Position numbers and translations under genes: made by a program
Part shown: piece by piece, positions 54,070 to 62,676 of the stretch
Layout of the letters: every line of letters begins with the position of its first letter
How positions within the stretch are numbered: position 1 is the stretch's first letter
Notes under the pieces: generated by a model
Database searches by the model: none
The model's input: the letters and a program-made list of their open reading frames with translations, nothing else
Told to the model about the DNA's origin: nothing
NCBI GenBank assembly: GCA_020049855.1
Contig: JAGVLJ010000001.1
Coordinates: forward strand, 62,001-126,000
Length of the DNA: 64,000 nucleotides
Source of the DNA: Bacteroidia bacterium
Lineage (GTDB): Bacteria > Bacteroidota > Bacteroidia > UKL13-3
Direction: 5' to 3'

Positions 54070-55872
54070 ATGTCAGACATTATTCGATTGTTGCCCGAAC
54101 ATGTAGCAAATCAAATTGCTGCCGGAGAAGTTGTGCAAAGGCCGGCTTCGGTAGTTAAAGAATTGCTTGATAACAGCATTGATTCCGGTGCCACCAAAGT
54201 AGATTTGTTTTTTAAGGAAGCCGGGAAGTTGCTAATTCAGGTGATTGACAATGGAAAAGGAATGAGCCCCACGGATGCACGCATGTGCTGGGAACGACAT
54301 GCTACATCAAAAATAAAACAAGTGGACGATTTGTTTAAGTTACGCACCATGGGTTTTAGGGGAGAGGCACTGGCGTCTATTGCTGCGGTAGCTCAGGTAG
54401 AGTTAAAGACTAAAAGAGAAGAGGACGAGCTGGGAACACAAATTGGGATAGAAGCTTCTGAAGTAAAACGGCAAGAATATGTTGCTTGCCCCAAGGGAAC
54501 ATCTATTCTTGTAAAAAATCTATTCTATAATGTTCCTGCCAGACGAAATTTTCTCAAATCAAATCCGGTTGAAACCAGACATATTTTAAATGAGAGTATT
54601 CGTATTGCACTTGCAAATCCACAAATTCATCTTACGGTACAGCATAGTGATACCAGGGTATATGACCTGCCGGCAACAGGATTAAAGGGAAGAATTGTGC
54701 AGTTGTTTGAAGGGCGTAAACCCGAAGATCTTATAACCTTTGAGGAGGAGACTTCCATGATAAAGGTTTCGGGTTTTGTAGGCACTCCAACTTCTGCCAA
54801 AAAAACAAGAGATGAACAATTTTTTTTTGTAAACAGCCGCTTTATAAAAGACCCCTACCTGCACCATGCAATAATGGGCTGTTATGAGCAGTTAATTGAA
54901 AAGGAACAATTTCCGTTTTATCTTGTAAATATTGAAATAGACCCCAGGGAAATAGATGTGAATATTCATCCAACCAAAACCGAAATTAAATTTCAGGATG
55001 AGCGCTCTGTTTATCTTGTTTTAAAAACCGTAATTAAAAAAGCACTGGGCGATTTCTTTACCGTTCCTATGTATGAGTCAAGTGCAATAAGTAGTTTTTT
55101 GCCTCCTGCACCCCTGCCGGAGGGGTATGTTCCCAAAGCACCCGAACCCAAAAAGCAGGCAACGCTCAATCCGCTTTTTGTTCAATCATCCACTTATAAA
55201 AGGGATACCACCAAAGGTTGGGAAAAAATGTTTGAAACCCGTTCAGCAGAACAGAATGTGCTATCGGCAATATATCCCAAAGAAGAAAAAATTGCCAGAG
55301 AAGAACTGGGGTCTGCCCCCCTGTTGCAATTAAATGCAAAATATATTTTTGCTACCACTATCAATGGAGTTCTTATCATAAATCAACAGGCTGCACACGA
55401 GCGGATATTGTTTGAAAAATACCTTGCCGCAGCCGAGTACAACCCTATTGCAAGTCAGCAAAAGCTTTTTCCACGGGTAATAGAGTTAAGTAAAACCGAT
55501 TTTGAACTGGCAGGCGAATTAATTCCAGAGCTTCGTTTAATGGGGTTTGATGTAACGGAATTTGGTCAACACAACCTGATTGTTCATGGCATGCCCGCGG
55601 ACATGTCGCAGCATAATGAAGAGCAGCTTATTTTGGATATATTGGCCGATTATAGGCAAAGCGCATTGGAGGGTGATGAAAAAAGAAAAGAAAATCTGGC
55701 ATTGTTATTATCAAAAAGGGCTGGAATTAAAAATGGAACCAAACTCGAGGAACATGATATGAGGCAACTGGCCGAGCAATTGTTTTACTGCGACCAGCCA
55801 ACCTTTACCCCCGGTGGCAAAAGAACATATATTAAATTATTGGCCGACCAAATTGAAACATTATTTAAATAG
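54070..55872 (+). CDS. mutL: DNA mismatch repair protein MutL
   Basis: From the ATG at 54070 the protein has 600 residues. GHKL ATPase motifs are intact: ELLDNSIDSGA, IDNGKGM, TMGFRGEALASIA. The dimerisation domain contains INQQAAHERILFEKY, where endonuclease-type MutL has DQHAxxERxxxE: the Asp and His are changed to Asn and Gln. The protein is thus probably a matchmaker without its own nicking activity. Starts the mutL-rhomboid-rhomboid-EEP run. Confidence 0.94.
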   Translation: MSDIIRLLPEHVANQIAAGEVVQRPASVVKELLDNSIDSGATKVDLFFKEAGKLLIQVIDNGKGMSPTDARMCWERHATSKIKQVDDLFKLRTMGFRGEALASIAAVAQVELKTKREEDELGTQIGIEASEVKRQEYVACPKGTSILVKNLFYNVPARRNFLKSNPVETRHILNESIRIALANPQIHLTVQHSDTRVYDLPATGLKGRIVQLFEGRKPEDLITFEEETSMIKVSGFVGTPTSAKKTRDEQFFFVNSRFIKDPYLHHAIMGCYEQLIEKEQFPFYLVNIEIDPREIDVNIHPTKTEIKFQDERSVYLVLKTVIKKALGDFFTVPMYESSAISSFLPPAPLPEGYVPKAPEPKKQATLNPLFVQSSTYKRDTTKGWEKMFETRSAEQNVLSAIYPKEEKIAREELGSAPLLQLNAKYIFATTINGVLIINQQAAHERILFEKYLAAAEYNPIASQQKLFPRVIELSKTDFELAGELIPELRLMGFDVTEFGQHNLIVHGMPADMSQHNEEQLILDILADYRQSALEGDEKRKENLALLLSKRAGIKNGTKLEEHDMRQLAEQLFYCDQPTFTPGGKRTYIKLLADQIETLFK

Positions 55873-55878
55873 AAACAG

Positions 55879-56625
55879 ATGAACAGTTATCGCCCCGGAG
55901 GCTTTCAGATTTTACCACCAGTTGTAAAAAATATATTAATTGTAAACGGATTATTTTTTCTTGCCGTAGTGGTTTTGGAAGAGAAGTTCAGGATTGACCT
56001 AACCGATAAGCTTGGGTTGTATTTTTACAAATCGCCTAAATTTAAGCCGCTACAACTTTTTTCACACTTGTTTATGCATGGCAGTATTATGCACCTTTTT
56101 TCAAATATGTTTGCGCTGTGGATGTTTGGCAGCATGATGGAGAATGTGTGGGGAAGCAAGCGTTTTTTTGTTTACTACCTTGTTACGGGTATTGGTGCTG
56201 CGGTTCTTCATATGGCTGTTTTGGCTTATACCTATTATGATATTACTTCAGGTGTTGATCAGGCAGCGCTTAACGAAATTTTAGTTGGGGGTGGAGATTT
56301 ACTGGCGCAGCATATGAACTATGCCAACCCAAGTTATGCAGCAATAAACAATTTACTCAACACTCCAACCGTTGGTGCATCGGGAGCTGTGTTTGGGGTG
56401 CTGCTGGCCTATGGTATGTATTTTCCTAATGCGGTGGTGTATGTTTATTTTGCCATACCCCTAAAAGCAAAATACTTTGTAGCTATATATGGGTTGTTTG
56501 AACTGTATGCCGGTTTTGCAAATAATCCGGGAGATAATGTGGCGCATTTTGCCCATCTTGGCGGAATGTTGTTTGGCTTTTTTCTTATTCGTTACTGGCA
56601 AAACAAAAGTCGCAGGTATTTTTAA
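55879..56625 (+). CDS. Rhomboid-family intramembrane serine protease
   Basis: A 248-residue protein with six membrane helices. The catalytic Ser is in TVGASGAVFGVLLAYG (GxSG) and the His in AHFAHLGGMLFG. HLFMHGSIMHLFSNMFALWMFG is the conserved helix 2. It cleaves membrane-protein helices. 6 bases after mutL. Confidence 0.92.
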   Translation: MNSYRPGGFQILPPVVKNILIVNGLFFLAVVVLEEKFRIDLTDKLGLYFYKSPKFKPLQLFSHLFMHGSIMHLFSNMFALWMFGSMMENVWGSKRFFVYYLVTGIGAAVLHMAVLAYTYYDITSGVDQAALNEILVGGGDLLAQHMNYANPSYAAINNLLNTPTVGASGAVFGVLLAYGMYFPNAVVYVYFAIPLKAKYFVAIYGLFELYAGFANNPGDNVAHFAHLGGMLFGFFLIRYWQNKSRRYF

Positions 56626-56627
56626 AC

Positions 56628-57509
56628 ATGGGACTCAAAAGCGATTTCAGGTATAGAATCTTTCATCAGGCTTCGCCATTGCAGGTGCTTATTCTGATTA
56701 ATGTTGGGGTGTTTATTTTGTTTGGCTTTTTTCATGTTTTGTTTTGGTTGTCAAAAACCAACTACTTTGTTTTGGCCGAAATAAAAAGCTGGTTTGATTT
56801 GGCCTTAGAGCCGAAGCAATTACTGAGACAGCCGTGGTCAATCATTACTTATGCCTTTATGCATGACGATTTCATGCACATATTTTTTAATATGTTGGTG
56901 TTATTTTGGTTTGGAAGCATCTTTTCTGACTTTAGCAGAAACACTAATCGGCTCTGGCTTTTTTATTTTTCAGGAGCCCTAGGCGGAGCGCTATTGGCTC
57001 TGGCTGCGTATAATTTTGTTCCGGCCGTTCATCAGGCCATTTCAGCCCCATATCTTTTAGGGGCCTCGGCAGCCGTAATGTGCATTGTGGTTGGCCTTGC
57101 CACACTTGTGCCCGAGTACAAGGTGATGTTGCTGTTTTTGGGCTCGGTTAAAATAAAATATCTTGCAACAGCCTATGTGTTAATTGACTTTTTGTCAATG
57201 CCCGCAGGGAATGCCGGAGGAAAAATTTCACACCTTGGCGGTGCAGTTATGGGGTTTATTTTAATGTGGCAGATTAAGCAGGGACGTGAGATAAGTATTA
57301 AAAAGTTAAAAATTTTGAATAGTTTTGGTTGGTTTTTCGGGCAAAAGAGAACATTAAAAGTAGTTCATAAGTCAGAGAAGAAGAAAAGGCGGGAAGGGCC
57401 TACACAGGAGCAGGTAGATGCAATTTTGGATAAAATATCCCAATCGGGGTATGAGAGTTTGACATCAAATGAAAAGGAAATTTTGTTTAACGCCAGTAAG
57501 ATAGAATAA
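56628..57509 (+). CDS. Second rhomboid-family protease with cytoplasmic tail
   Basis: A 293-residue protein, six helices. The active Ser is in LLGASAAVMC (GxSA in place of GxSG) and the His in KISHLGGAVMGF. The tail beyond residue 225 is basic and soluble (EKKKRREGPTQEQVDAILDKI). Two bases separate it from the first rhomboid gene, and the stop overlaps the next start. Confidence 0.9.
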   Translation: MGLKSDFRYRIFHQASPLQVLILINVGVFILFGFFHVLFWLSKTNYFVLAEIKSWFDLALEPKQLLRQPWSIITYAFMHDDFMHIFFNMLVLFWFGSIFSDFSRNTNRLWLFYFSGALGGALLALAAYNFVPAVHQAISAPYLLGASAAVMCIVVGLATLVPEYKVMLLFLGSVKIKYLATAYVLIDFLSMPAGNAGGKISHLGGAVMGFILMWQIKQGREISIKKLKILNSFGWFFGQKRTLKVVHKSEKKKRREGPTQEQVDAILDKISQSGYESLTSNEKEILFNASKIE

Positions 57510-58582
57510 TGTACATACTAAATAGAATATTTTTCCCGCTAAATATTCTCGGGATACTTGTTTTATTGTGCTCTTATCTCGCTCCCTATGTCAGTCCATC
57601 AGAGTATTGGTATTTTTCGTTTGCCGGAATGGCTTATCCTGTTCTGGTGCTTGTGAATGTTTTCTTTTTTCTTTATTGGGGCTTTCAGGTTAGAATGACC
57701 TGCCTCTATTCGCTGGTAGCCATGCTTATTGGATATAATCACCTCACCGCCTATTTTCAAACAGATCCTAAAAAAGCAAAAGTAATTACCCGCACTATAA
57801 AGGTGATTAGTCTTAATACGCACAATTTTGGCGCACCTGAAAACAAAGCATCAGCCAACAACTCATTAAGTGAAATTTTTAAAGACGATATGCCCGACAT
57901 TTTATGTTTGCAAGAGTCTTATGAGTCAAACTCGTTTAAAGGATTTATTTTAAAGAAAGAGCTGAAAAAGTATAATATGGCTTATGTAAAAATTGAAGAC
58001 AACAAGCTATTAGGAAAGGGTCTTCCTATGCTTAGCGTTTTTCCAATTATCGATAAGGGTCTTATTATTTACGATTCTACGTCAGCCAATTTTAGTGCGT
58101 TTATAGATATTGTCATCAACAAGAAAGACACCGTTAGGGTTATTAATACCCATTTGCAATCTATTCATTTTGAAAAGTACGACTATCAGTTTGTAAACAA
58201 CGCGCAAATAGGTGATGATACCGATGTGGTGTCAACAAAAAATATTTTGCGAAAATTAAAAACCGGATTTATAAAACGCTCGGTACAGGTTGATCATTTG
58301 GTTGAATTTATAGAGAAAACAAAATATCCGATTATTTTATGCGGAGACTTTAATGACACACCGGTGTCCTATGCATATAATAGATTGGCTGTTGGTATGA
58401 AGGATGCATTTAAAGAAAGCGGAAGCGGCATTGGAACCACTTACACCGGTCCGTTCCCTTCTTACCGAATAGATTATATTTTATTCAACGAACACTTTGA
58501 CGGCTTTAATTTTAAAACCGTTGAGACCAATTTCTCCGATCACAAAATTATTAAAACCCTAATTGACTTGAACTCTCAATAG
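57509..58582 (+). CDS. Membrane-anchored endonuclease/exonuclease/phosphatase-family protein
   Basis: A 357-residue protein. Two or three N-terminal membrane helices (residues 10-90) precede an EEP domain: VISLNTHNFG, DILCLQESYE (metal Glu), INTHLQS (His), LCGDFNDTP, DYILF and NFSDHKII (Asp-His). The catalytic set is complete. It is probably a phosphodiesterase or phosphatase on the outer face of the membrane. The family often follows two rhomboid genes in this phylum. Confidence 0.88.
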   Translation: MYILNRIFFPLNILGILVLLCSYLAPYVSPSEYWYFSFAGMAYPVLVLVNVFFFLYWGFQVRMTCLYSLVAMLIGYNHLTAYFQTDPKKAKVITRTIKVISLNTHNFGAPENKASANNSLSEIFKDDMPDILCLQESYESNSFKGFILKKELKKYNMAYVKIEDNKLLGKGLPMLSVFPIIDKGLIIYDSTSANFSAFIDIVINKKDTVRVINTHLQSIHFEKYDYQFVNNAQIGDDTDVVSTKNILRKLKTGFIKRSVQVDHLVEFIEKTKYPIILCGDFNDTPVSYAYNRLAVGMKDAFKESGSGIGTTYTGPFPSYRIDYILFNEHFDGFNFKTVETNFSDHKIIKTLIDLNSQ

Positions 58583-58588
58583 AGAATC

Positions 58589-59872
58589 CTATTGGCCGGA
58601 ATATTTTTTATCAAATTTTTTGTAGAGCAGGAACTGATGATTTTCTGTTAAAGAAATCTCAATACCATTTATAAAAACACTCTCGATTTTACTTTCAGCC
58701 ATATTTAATAAATCACCCGAACAGATTAACAGCGTAGCTAAACGCCCTTTTTGCAGTGACCCTATTAATGAGTCGACCCCCAAGATGATAGCTGGGTTAT
58801 AGGTAATCATCATGAGCGCATTTTCTTTAGTTAGTCCATAAGCTGCTGCTGTTCCTGCATTAAACGGAAGGTTTCTGACCTCCCACGACCCGCGGTTGGA
58901 AATACAACAAACTATGCCTGCTTTTGCCAAGGATGCGGCTTCGGTAAATGGTTCGTTTATTTCGGACTGTCCGGTTGCGGGTAAACGGTGAATAGTTTGC
59001 AATACTACTGCTACCTTGTTTTCTTTAAGGAAGGGAATAAGCGATATGGCGTTTTTTGCACCTACCCAAACCACCGAAACGCCCAACGACTTAAAAAACA
59101 ACACAGCATCTATAATAGAAGATTCGAGGGTTGCCGAAACAAACACCTTCTGTTTGCCGGTAAAAATGTGGCGTATGGCATCAAACTTACTTTCTCCAGT
59201 AAGGTCGTTATCGAAACAGATTTTGGCTTCAGAAAAAAAAGTTTTGAGTTTGTTTAATTGTGCATCATGGTGCTTTTTCGCATCAGCGGCATCCGTCCCG
59301 CTCTCCCGTGCATGCGGTAAAAATTCGGGCCAGTTAATATGCAGGCCTATATCGGAACACACCACCCCGTCCTGCCAGTTACTACAAGATGTCGTCATCA
59401 AGGAGGAACTTCCACTCAATAGGCCGCCTTGGGGCGTTGGTTGTGTATAGACTACACCATTGCACAAAAGTGTCGGCAAAATGCGTGAATCGCAATTGTA
59501 AGCAATTAACGATCGGACATTTGGATTTAGCTCTCCGGTTTCAGCAAAATCGTGTGTAGGTTTGGCGGCATCAATTTCGTTTAAGCCAGCATAATTGCAT
59601 AAGGCGATTAATCCAGGGTATAGGTGTTTACCGTTCAGTTCTATTACATCTGCTGTTTTTAAAAAAGCAGAGCCAACCACGCCTACGTGAATAATTTTTC
59701 CTTCCTGTATAGCCATCATTCCGTTTTCAATAACGGCTCCGTTTCCTAAATGAATAACGGCTCCGGTAAATAAGATGGTTTTGCCGTTGCTTTGAGCAGG
59801 TAGCAAATTGGGGAAAACGGTTAATAGACAAAATAATAAACCGGTATGGAATAAATGTTTTAACAAATGCAT
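58589..59872 (-). CDS. Exported amidohydrolase-fold protein lacking the metal-binding histidines
   Basis: From the ATG at 59872 the protein has 427 residues, with a signal peptide ending LLPAQ. The N-terminal TILFTGAVIHLGNGAVIENGMMAIQ strand set and the C-terminal LICSGDLLNMAESKIESVFINGIEI are of the amidohydrolase superfamily. The segment normally reading PGLIDxHxH is YPGLIALCNYAGL, so the first metal site is gone. Either the activity differs or it is a scaffold. Divergent from the DUF2911 gene. Confidence 0.82.
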   Translation of the reverse strand: MHLLKHLFHTGLLFCLLTVFPNLLPAQSNGKTILFTGAVIHLGNGAVIENGMMAIQEGKIIHVGVVGSAFLKTADVIELNGKHLYPGLIALCNYAGLNEIDAAKPTHDFAETGELNPNVRSLIAYNCDSRILPTLLCNGVVYTQPTPQGGLLSGSSSLMTTSCSNWQDGVVCSDIGLHINWPEFLPHARESGTDAADAKKHHDAQLNKLKTFFSEAKICFDNDLTGESKFDAIRHIFTGKQKVFVSATLESSIIDAVLFFKSLGVSVVWVGAKNAISLIPFLKENKVAVVLQTIHRLPATGQSEINEPFTEAASLAKAGIVCCISNRGSWEVRNLPFNAGTAAAYGLTKENALMMITYNPAIILGVDSLIGSLQKGRLATLLICSGDLLNMAESKIESVFINGIEISLTENHQFLLYKKFDKKYSGQ

Positions 59873-59880
59873 TTGCGTAT

Positions 59881-59888
59881 TACCTTTG
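59881..59888 (+). promoter_or_regulatory. TAnnTTTG promoter element for the DUF2911 gene
   Basis: TACCTTTG, 41 bases before the ATG at 59930, in the short divergent region. Confidence 0.6.
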
Positions 59889-59929
59889 CCACCTCTCAAA
59901 AGTAGTATAAACTTATTAAAATAAATCAT

Positions 59930-60796
59930 ATGAAAAAGAAAACAATTTTTGCCGTGTTGTTTACGCTTGTTGGGCTTGCCAATGTTTATGCACAATTACA
60001 ATTACCGCAACCCAGCCCCAAGGCACAGGTGATGCAAACCGTAGGGCTTACCGACATCACCATTGATTACAGCAGCCCGGCAGTTAAGGGTCGCACTATT
60101 TGGGGCGACCTTGTTCCCTACGACCAATTGTGGCGTGCCGGAGCCAACTCGGCTACCAAAATTACCTTTAGCAAAGATGTTACCATTGAAAATGTAGCTG
60201 TAGCCAAAGGGAGTTATTCAATATTTATTATTCCTGGCCAAAGCGGATGGACCATTATCATTAATAAAGACGCAAGCGCCTCAACGGATCAATACAAACA
60301 GGAAAATGATGTAGTACGTGTTAAAACGTTTCCATCAACTATTCCTAAACGGGAGCGTATGACTTTTTTGTTCAGCAATACCTCCGATGATCAAACCAGC
60401 ATTGAGCTAGAATGGGAAATGGTAAAAGTTTCATTTGCGGTAAAAGTTGCTACCGAAAAGCAGGCAGAAGAGAATATTAAATCTGCCACTTCGGGCACCT
60501 GGAGAATTCATGCCAATGCCGCCCGCTATTATTTCGAAAAGAAAAACCTGAACGATGCCATTATACAAATTGATATGGCTTTGGCTTTAGCTCCAAGCGA
60601 GTGGTATGCTATTTGGATTAAAGCGCAAATTCAAGCCGAGCTGAAGGAGTATAAAAACGCTTATGCAAATGCGCTAAAGGCAAAAGCAGAAGGAGATAAA
60701 AATCCTCAAGGATTTTTCTATAAAACTCAGGTTGAAAAGGCAATTGCCGAATGGAAACCAAAGGCAGATGCAGAATCGGCAAAAAAGAAAAAATGA
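59930..60796 (+). CDS. DUF2911-family exported protein
   Basis: A 288-residue protein with a signal peptide ending NVYAQ. LPQPSPKAQVMQTVGLTDITIDYSSPAVKGRTIWG and LVPYDQLWRAGANSATKI are the DUF2911 core, found widely in Bacteroidota; its role is not known. The last 110 residues form a TPR-like helical region (LNDAIIQIDMALALAPSEWYA) ending in a Lys run. Confidence 0.87.
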   Translation: MKKKTIFAVLFTLVGLANVYAQLQLPQPSPKAQVMQTVGLTDITIDYSSPAVKGRTIWGDLVPYDQLWRAGANSATKITFSKDVTIENVAVAKGSYSIFIIPGQSGWTIIINKDASASTDQYKQENDVVRVKTFPSTIPKRERMTFLFSNTSDDQTSIELEWEMVKVSFAVKVATEKQAEENIKSATSGTWRIHANAARYYFEKKNLNDAIIQIDMALALAPSEWYAIWIKAQIQAELKEYKNAYANALKAKAEGDKNPQGFFYKTQVEKAIAEWKPKADAESAKKKK

Positions 60797-60813
60797 CGCG
60801 ACAAAGAACATTG

Positions 60814-62538
60814 TTAATTGAGCCGCTCCTTGATGGAGCGGCTCAATTTATTACTGAGGAACTGGAAGAGCAACGAATATGCCAACACCAGAATACACCC
60901 GATTACGTTCAACCAAAGAAAAGAAACCTTGTCGGCTACAAAAATCTGAATCACCCAAAGCTCCGTGACAATGGCCGCATAAAAAACAGCATTTCCTTTT
61001 ATCTTTTTAAAATAAAAGGCTACTACAAAAACGCCAAGGATGGTTCCATAGAACAGGGATCCCAATATATTTACAGCCTCTATGAGACTACCCAATTTGG
61101 TGGCAAACATAGCCACCCCAATACAAAAAAGCCCCCACAGCAGGGTAAACCACTTTGCCCTGTTGTAATAATGTATTTCTGATTTTTCGGTGGTATGATT
61201 TCCTTTGTACAAATCGATTATGGTGGTAGAGGCAAGCGAGTTTAGCGCAGCGGCAATACTTCCCCAGGCCGCCAGAAAAATCATAGCAATGAGCAAACCT
61301 ATTAATCCTTTGGGCAAATGGTGAACCACAAAGTATAAAAAGATGTAATTGGTATCATTCGTATCGGCAGCCGGGCTAGCTTTTTTAATTACGTTAATAG
61401 CTTGTTTCCTGATTTGCTGTGCCTGGCCTTCGGTGTTGTGTAGGGAAAGTTTGTGTGGGGATGTTTCCCGATTGGTATGTAGTGCCTGTATCAATTGTTG
61501 TGTATGATGTTGCTTCAGGGTATTTAGTGAGTCATATTGGGAGGATAAGGAAATAAATTCAGAAGCATAGGGAGATGAAAGAACTTTCTCGGTTTGTTTC
61601 TGGTTAAAAAATACAGGTGCTTTATAAAACGAATAAAAAGAAAACAACAAGGCCCCTACCAACAAAATTAAAAACTGCATGGGTACTTTTACCAGTCCGT
61701 TCATCAATAAACCCAGTCGGCTTTCGTTGATATTTTTAGCAGTTAAGTACCTTCCCACCTGACTTTGATCGGTACCGAAGTAGGAGAGAGCCAGAAAAAA
61801 ACCACCAATTATTCCGCTCCATATATTGTATTTATCCTTCCACCAGTGTGAGTCGGTTATGTCAATCTTTGTTTCAATTACATTCAGCTTTCCGGTTTTA
61901 CCCGCCACCTGCATGGCATCCGAAAAACTTACCCCATCAGGTAATAAATATACAATAAGGTAGCCGGCCATAAACATGCCTACAAATACAACAAACAATT
62001 GCTGCATTTGAGTATAGGCAACCGCTTTGGCACCACCACTCACGGTGTAAATAATAAGTAATCCGCCCATCACTAAATTGGTGAAGTAAATATTCCAGCC
62101 AAGTAAGGAAGAGAGAATAATGGAAGGAGCATAAATGCTGATACCGGTGGAAAGCCCGCGCTGGATAAGGAACAATAGTGAAGTGAGGATTCTGGTTTTT
62201 TTATCGAAACGTTGTTCCATAAATTCATAGGCAGTAAACACTTTTAGCTTATGAAACATGGGCACAAAGGTTACACACAGCACCACCATTGCCAGCGGCA
62301 GACCAAAGTAGTATTGCACAAAACGCATCCCATCGGTATAGGCCTGACCGGGAGCAGAGAGAAAGGTAATGGCGCTGGCCTGGGTACCCATGATGGAGAG
62401 CAGAATTAGAAACCAGCTCATGGAATTGTTACTCTTAAAATAACTGCTCAGGTTTTGCTCGTGCGTGCTTTTATAAATGCCATAAGCAATTACCGAAAGT
62501 AGGGTAAGCGACAATACCAGCCAGTCAAGCGTACTCAT
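60814..62538 (-). CDS. Sodium:solute symporter (SSS family)
   Basis: A 574-residue protein with about 13-14 membrane helices. LSSYFKSNNSMSWFLILLSIMGTQASAITFLSAPGQAYTDG and SYFGTDQSQVGRYLTAKN are SSS-family signatures. A roughly 80-residue soluble loop (about 310-400), rich in Gln, Ser, His and Thr, is inserted between helices. The substrate is unknown (sugar, sialic acid, proline or other). The start overlaps the stop of a 31-codon membrane micro-ORF by 4 bases. Confidence 0.9.
   Translation of the reverse strand: MSTLDWLVLSLTLLSVIAYGIYKSTHEQNLSSYFKSNNSMSWFLILLSIMGTQASAITFLSAPGQAYTDGMRFVQYYFGLPLAMVVLCVTFVPMFHKLKVFTAYEFMEQRFDKKTRILTSLLFLIQRGLSTGISIYAPSIILSSLLGWNIYFTNLVMGGLLIIYTVSGGAKAVAYTQMQQLFVVFVGMFMAGYLIVYLLPDGVSFSDAMQVAGKTGKLNVIETKIDITDSHWWKDKYNIWSGIIGGFFLALSYFGTDQSQVGRYLTAKNINESRLGLLMNGLVKVPMQFLILLVGALLFSFYSFYKAPVFFNQKQTEKVLSSPYASEFISLSSQYDSLNTLKQHHTQQLIQALHTNRETSPHKLSLHNTEGQAQQIRKQAINVIKKASPAADTNDTNYIFLYFVVHHLPKGLIGLLIAMIFLAAWGSIAAALNSLASTTIIDLYKGNHTTEKSEIHYYNRAKWFTLLWGLFCIGVAMFATKLGSLIEAVNILGSLFYGTILGVFVVAFYFKKIKGNAVFYAAIVTELWVIQIFVADKVSFLWLNVIGCILVLAYSLLFQFLSNKLSRSIKERLN
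60816..60848. terminator. 14-bp hairpin encoded in the last codons of the symporter gene
   Basis: AATTGAGCCGCTCC pairs perfectly with GGAGCGGCTCAATT across TTGAT. It spans the final eleven codons of the symporter and lies 20 bases past the DUF2911 stop. It can serve both converging genes as a terminator or 3'-end stabiliser. T runs are weak. Confidence 0.6.
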
Positions 62539-62630
62539 GAGAAGTATTGGGTAAAAAAGTAAAACAACACAATTTCAAGCAGCAAAAAGCCGATGACCAG
62601 TAGGTAGCGATATGTCCATTTTTTATTCAT
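62535..62630 (-). CDS. 31-residue membrane microprotein, likely symporter accessory subunit
   Basis: An ORF too short for the ORF track: ATG at 62630, 31 codons, and a TGA overlapping the symporter ATG (ATGA). The product has a basic start (MNKKWTYRY) and one hydrophobic segment (LLVIGFLLLEIVLFYFF). Small single-helix subunits encoded in front of SSS and related transporters are a known pattern, and the overlap implies translational coupling. No family name is assigned. Confidence 0.62.
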   Translation of the reverse strand: MNKKWTYRYLLVIGFLLLEIVLFYFFTQYFS

Positions 62631-62676
62631 TCTAAATCGGATACAATGATATTTTCGTTGAAAGAAAAAGAAAAGG

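Noticed and set aside
60751-61182. 143-codon plus-strand ORF after the DUF2911 gene
   Set aside because: Antisense to the symporter C-terminal part and overlapping the hairpin. No family features.
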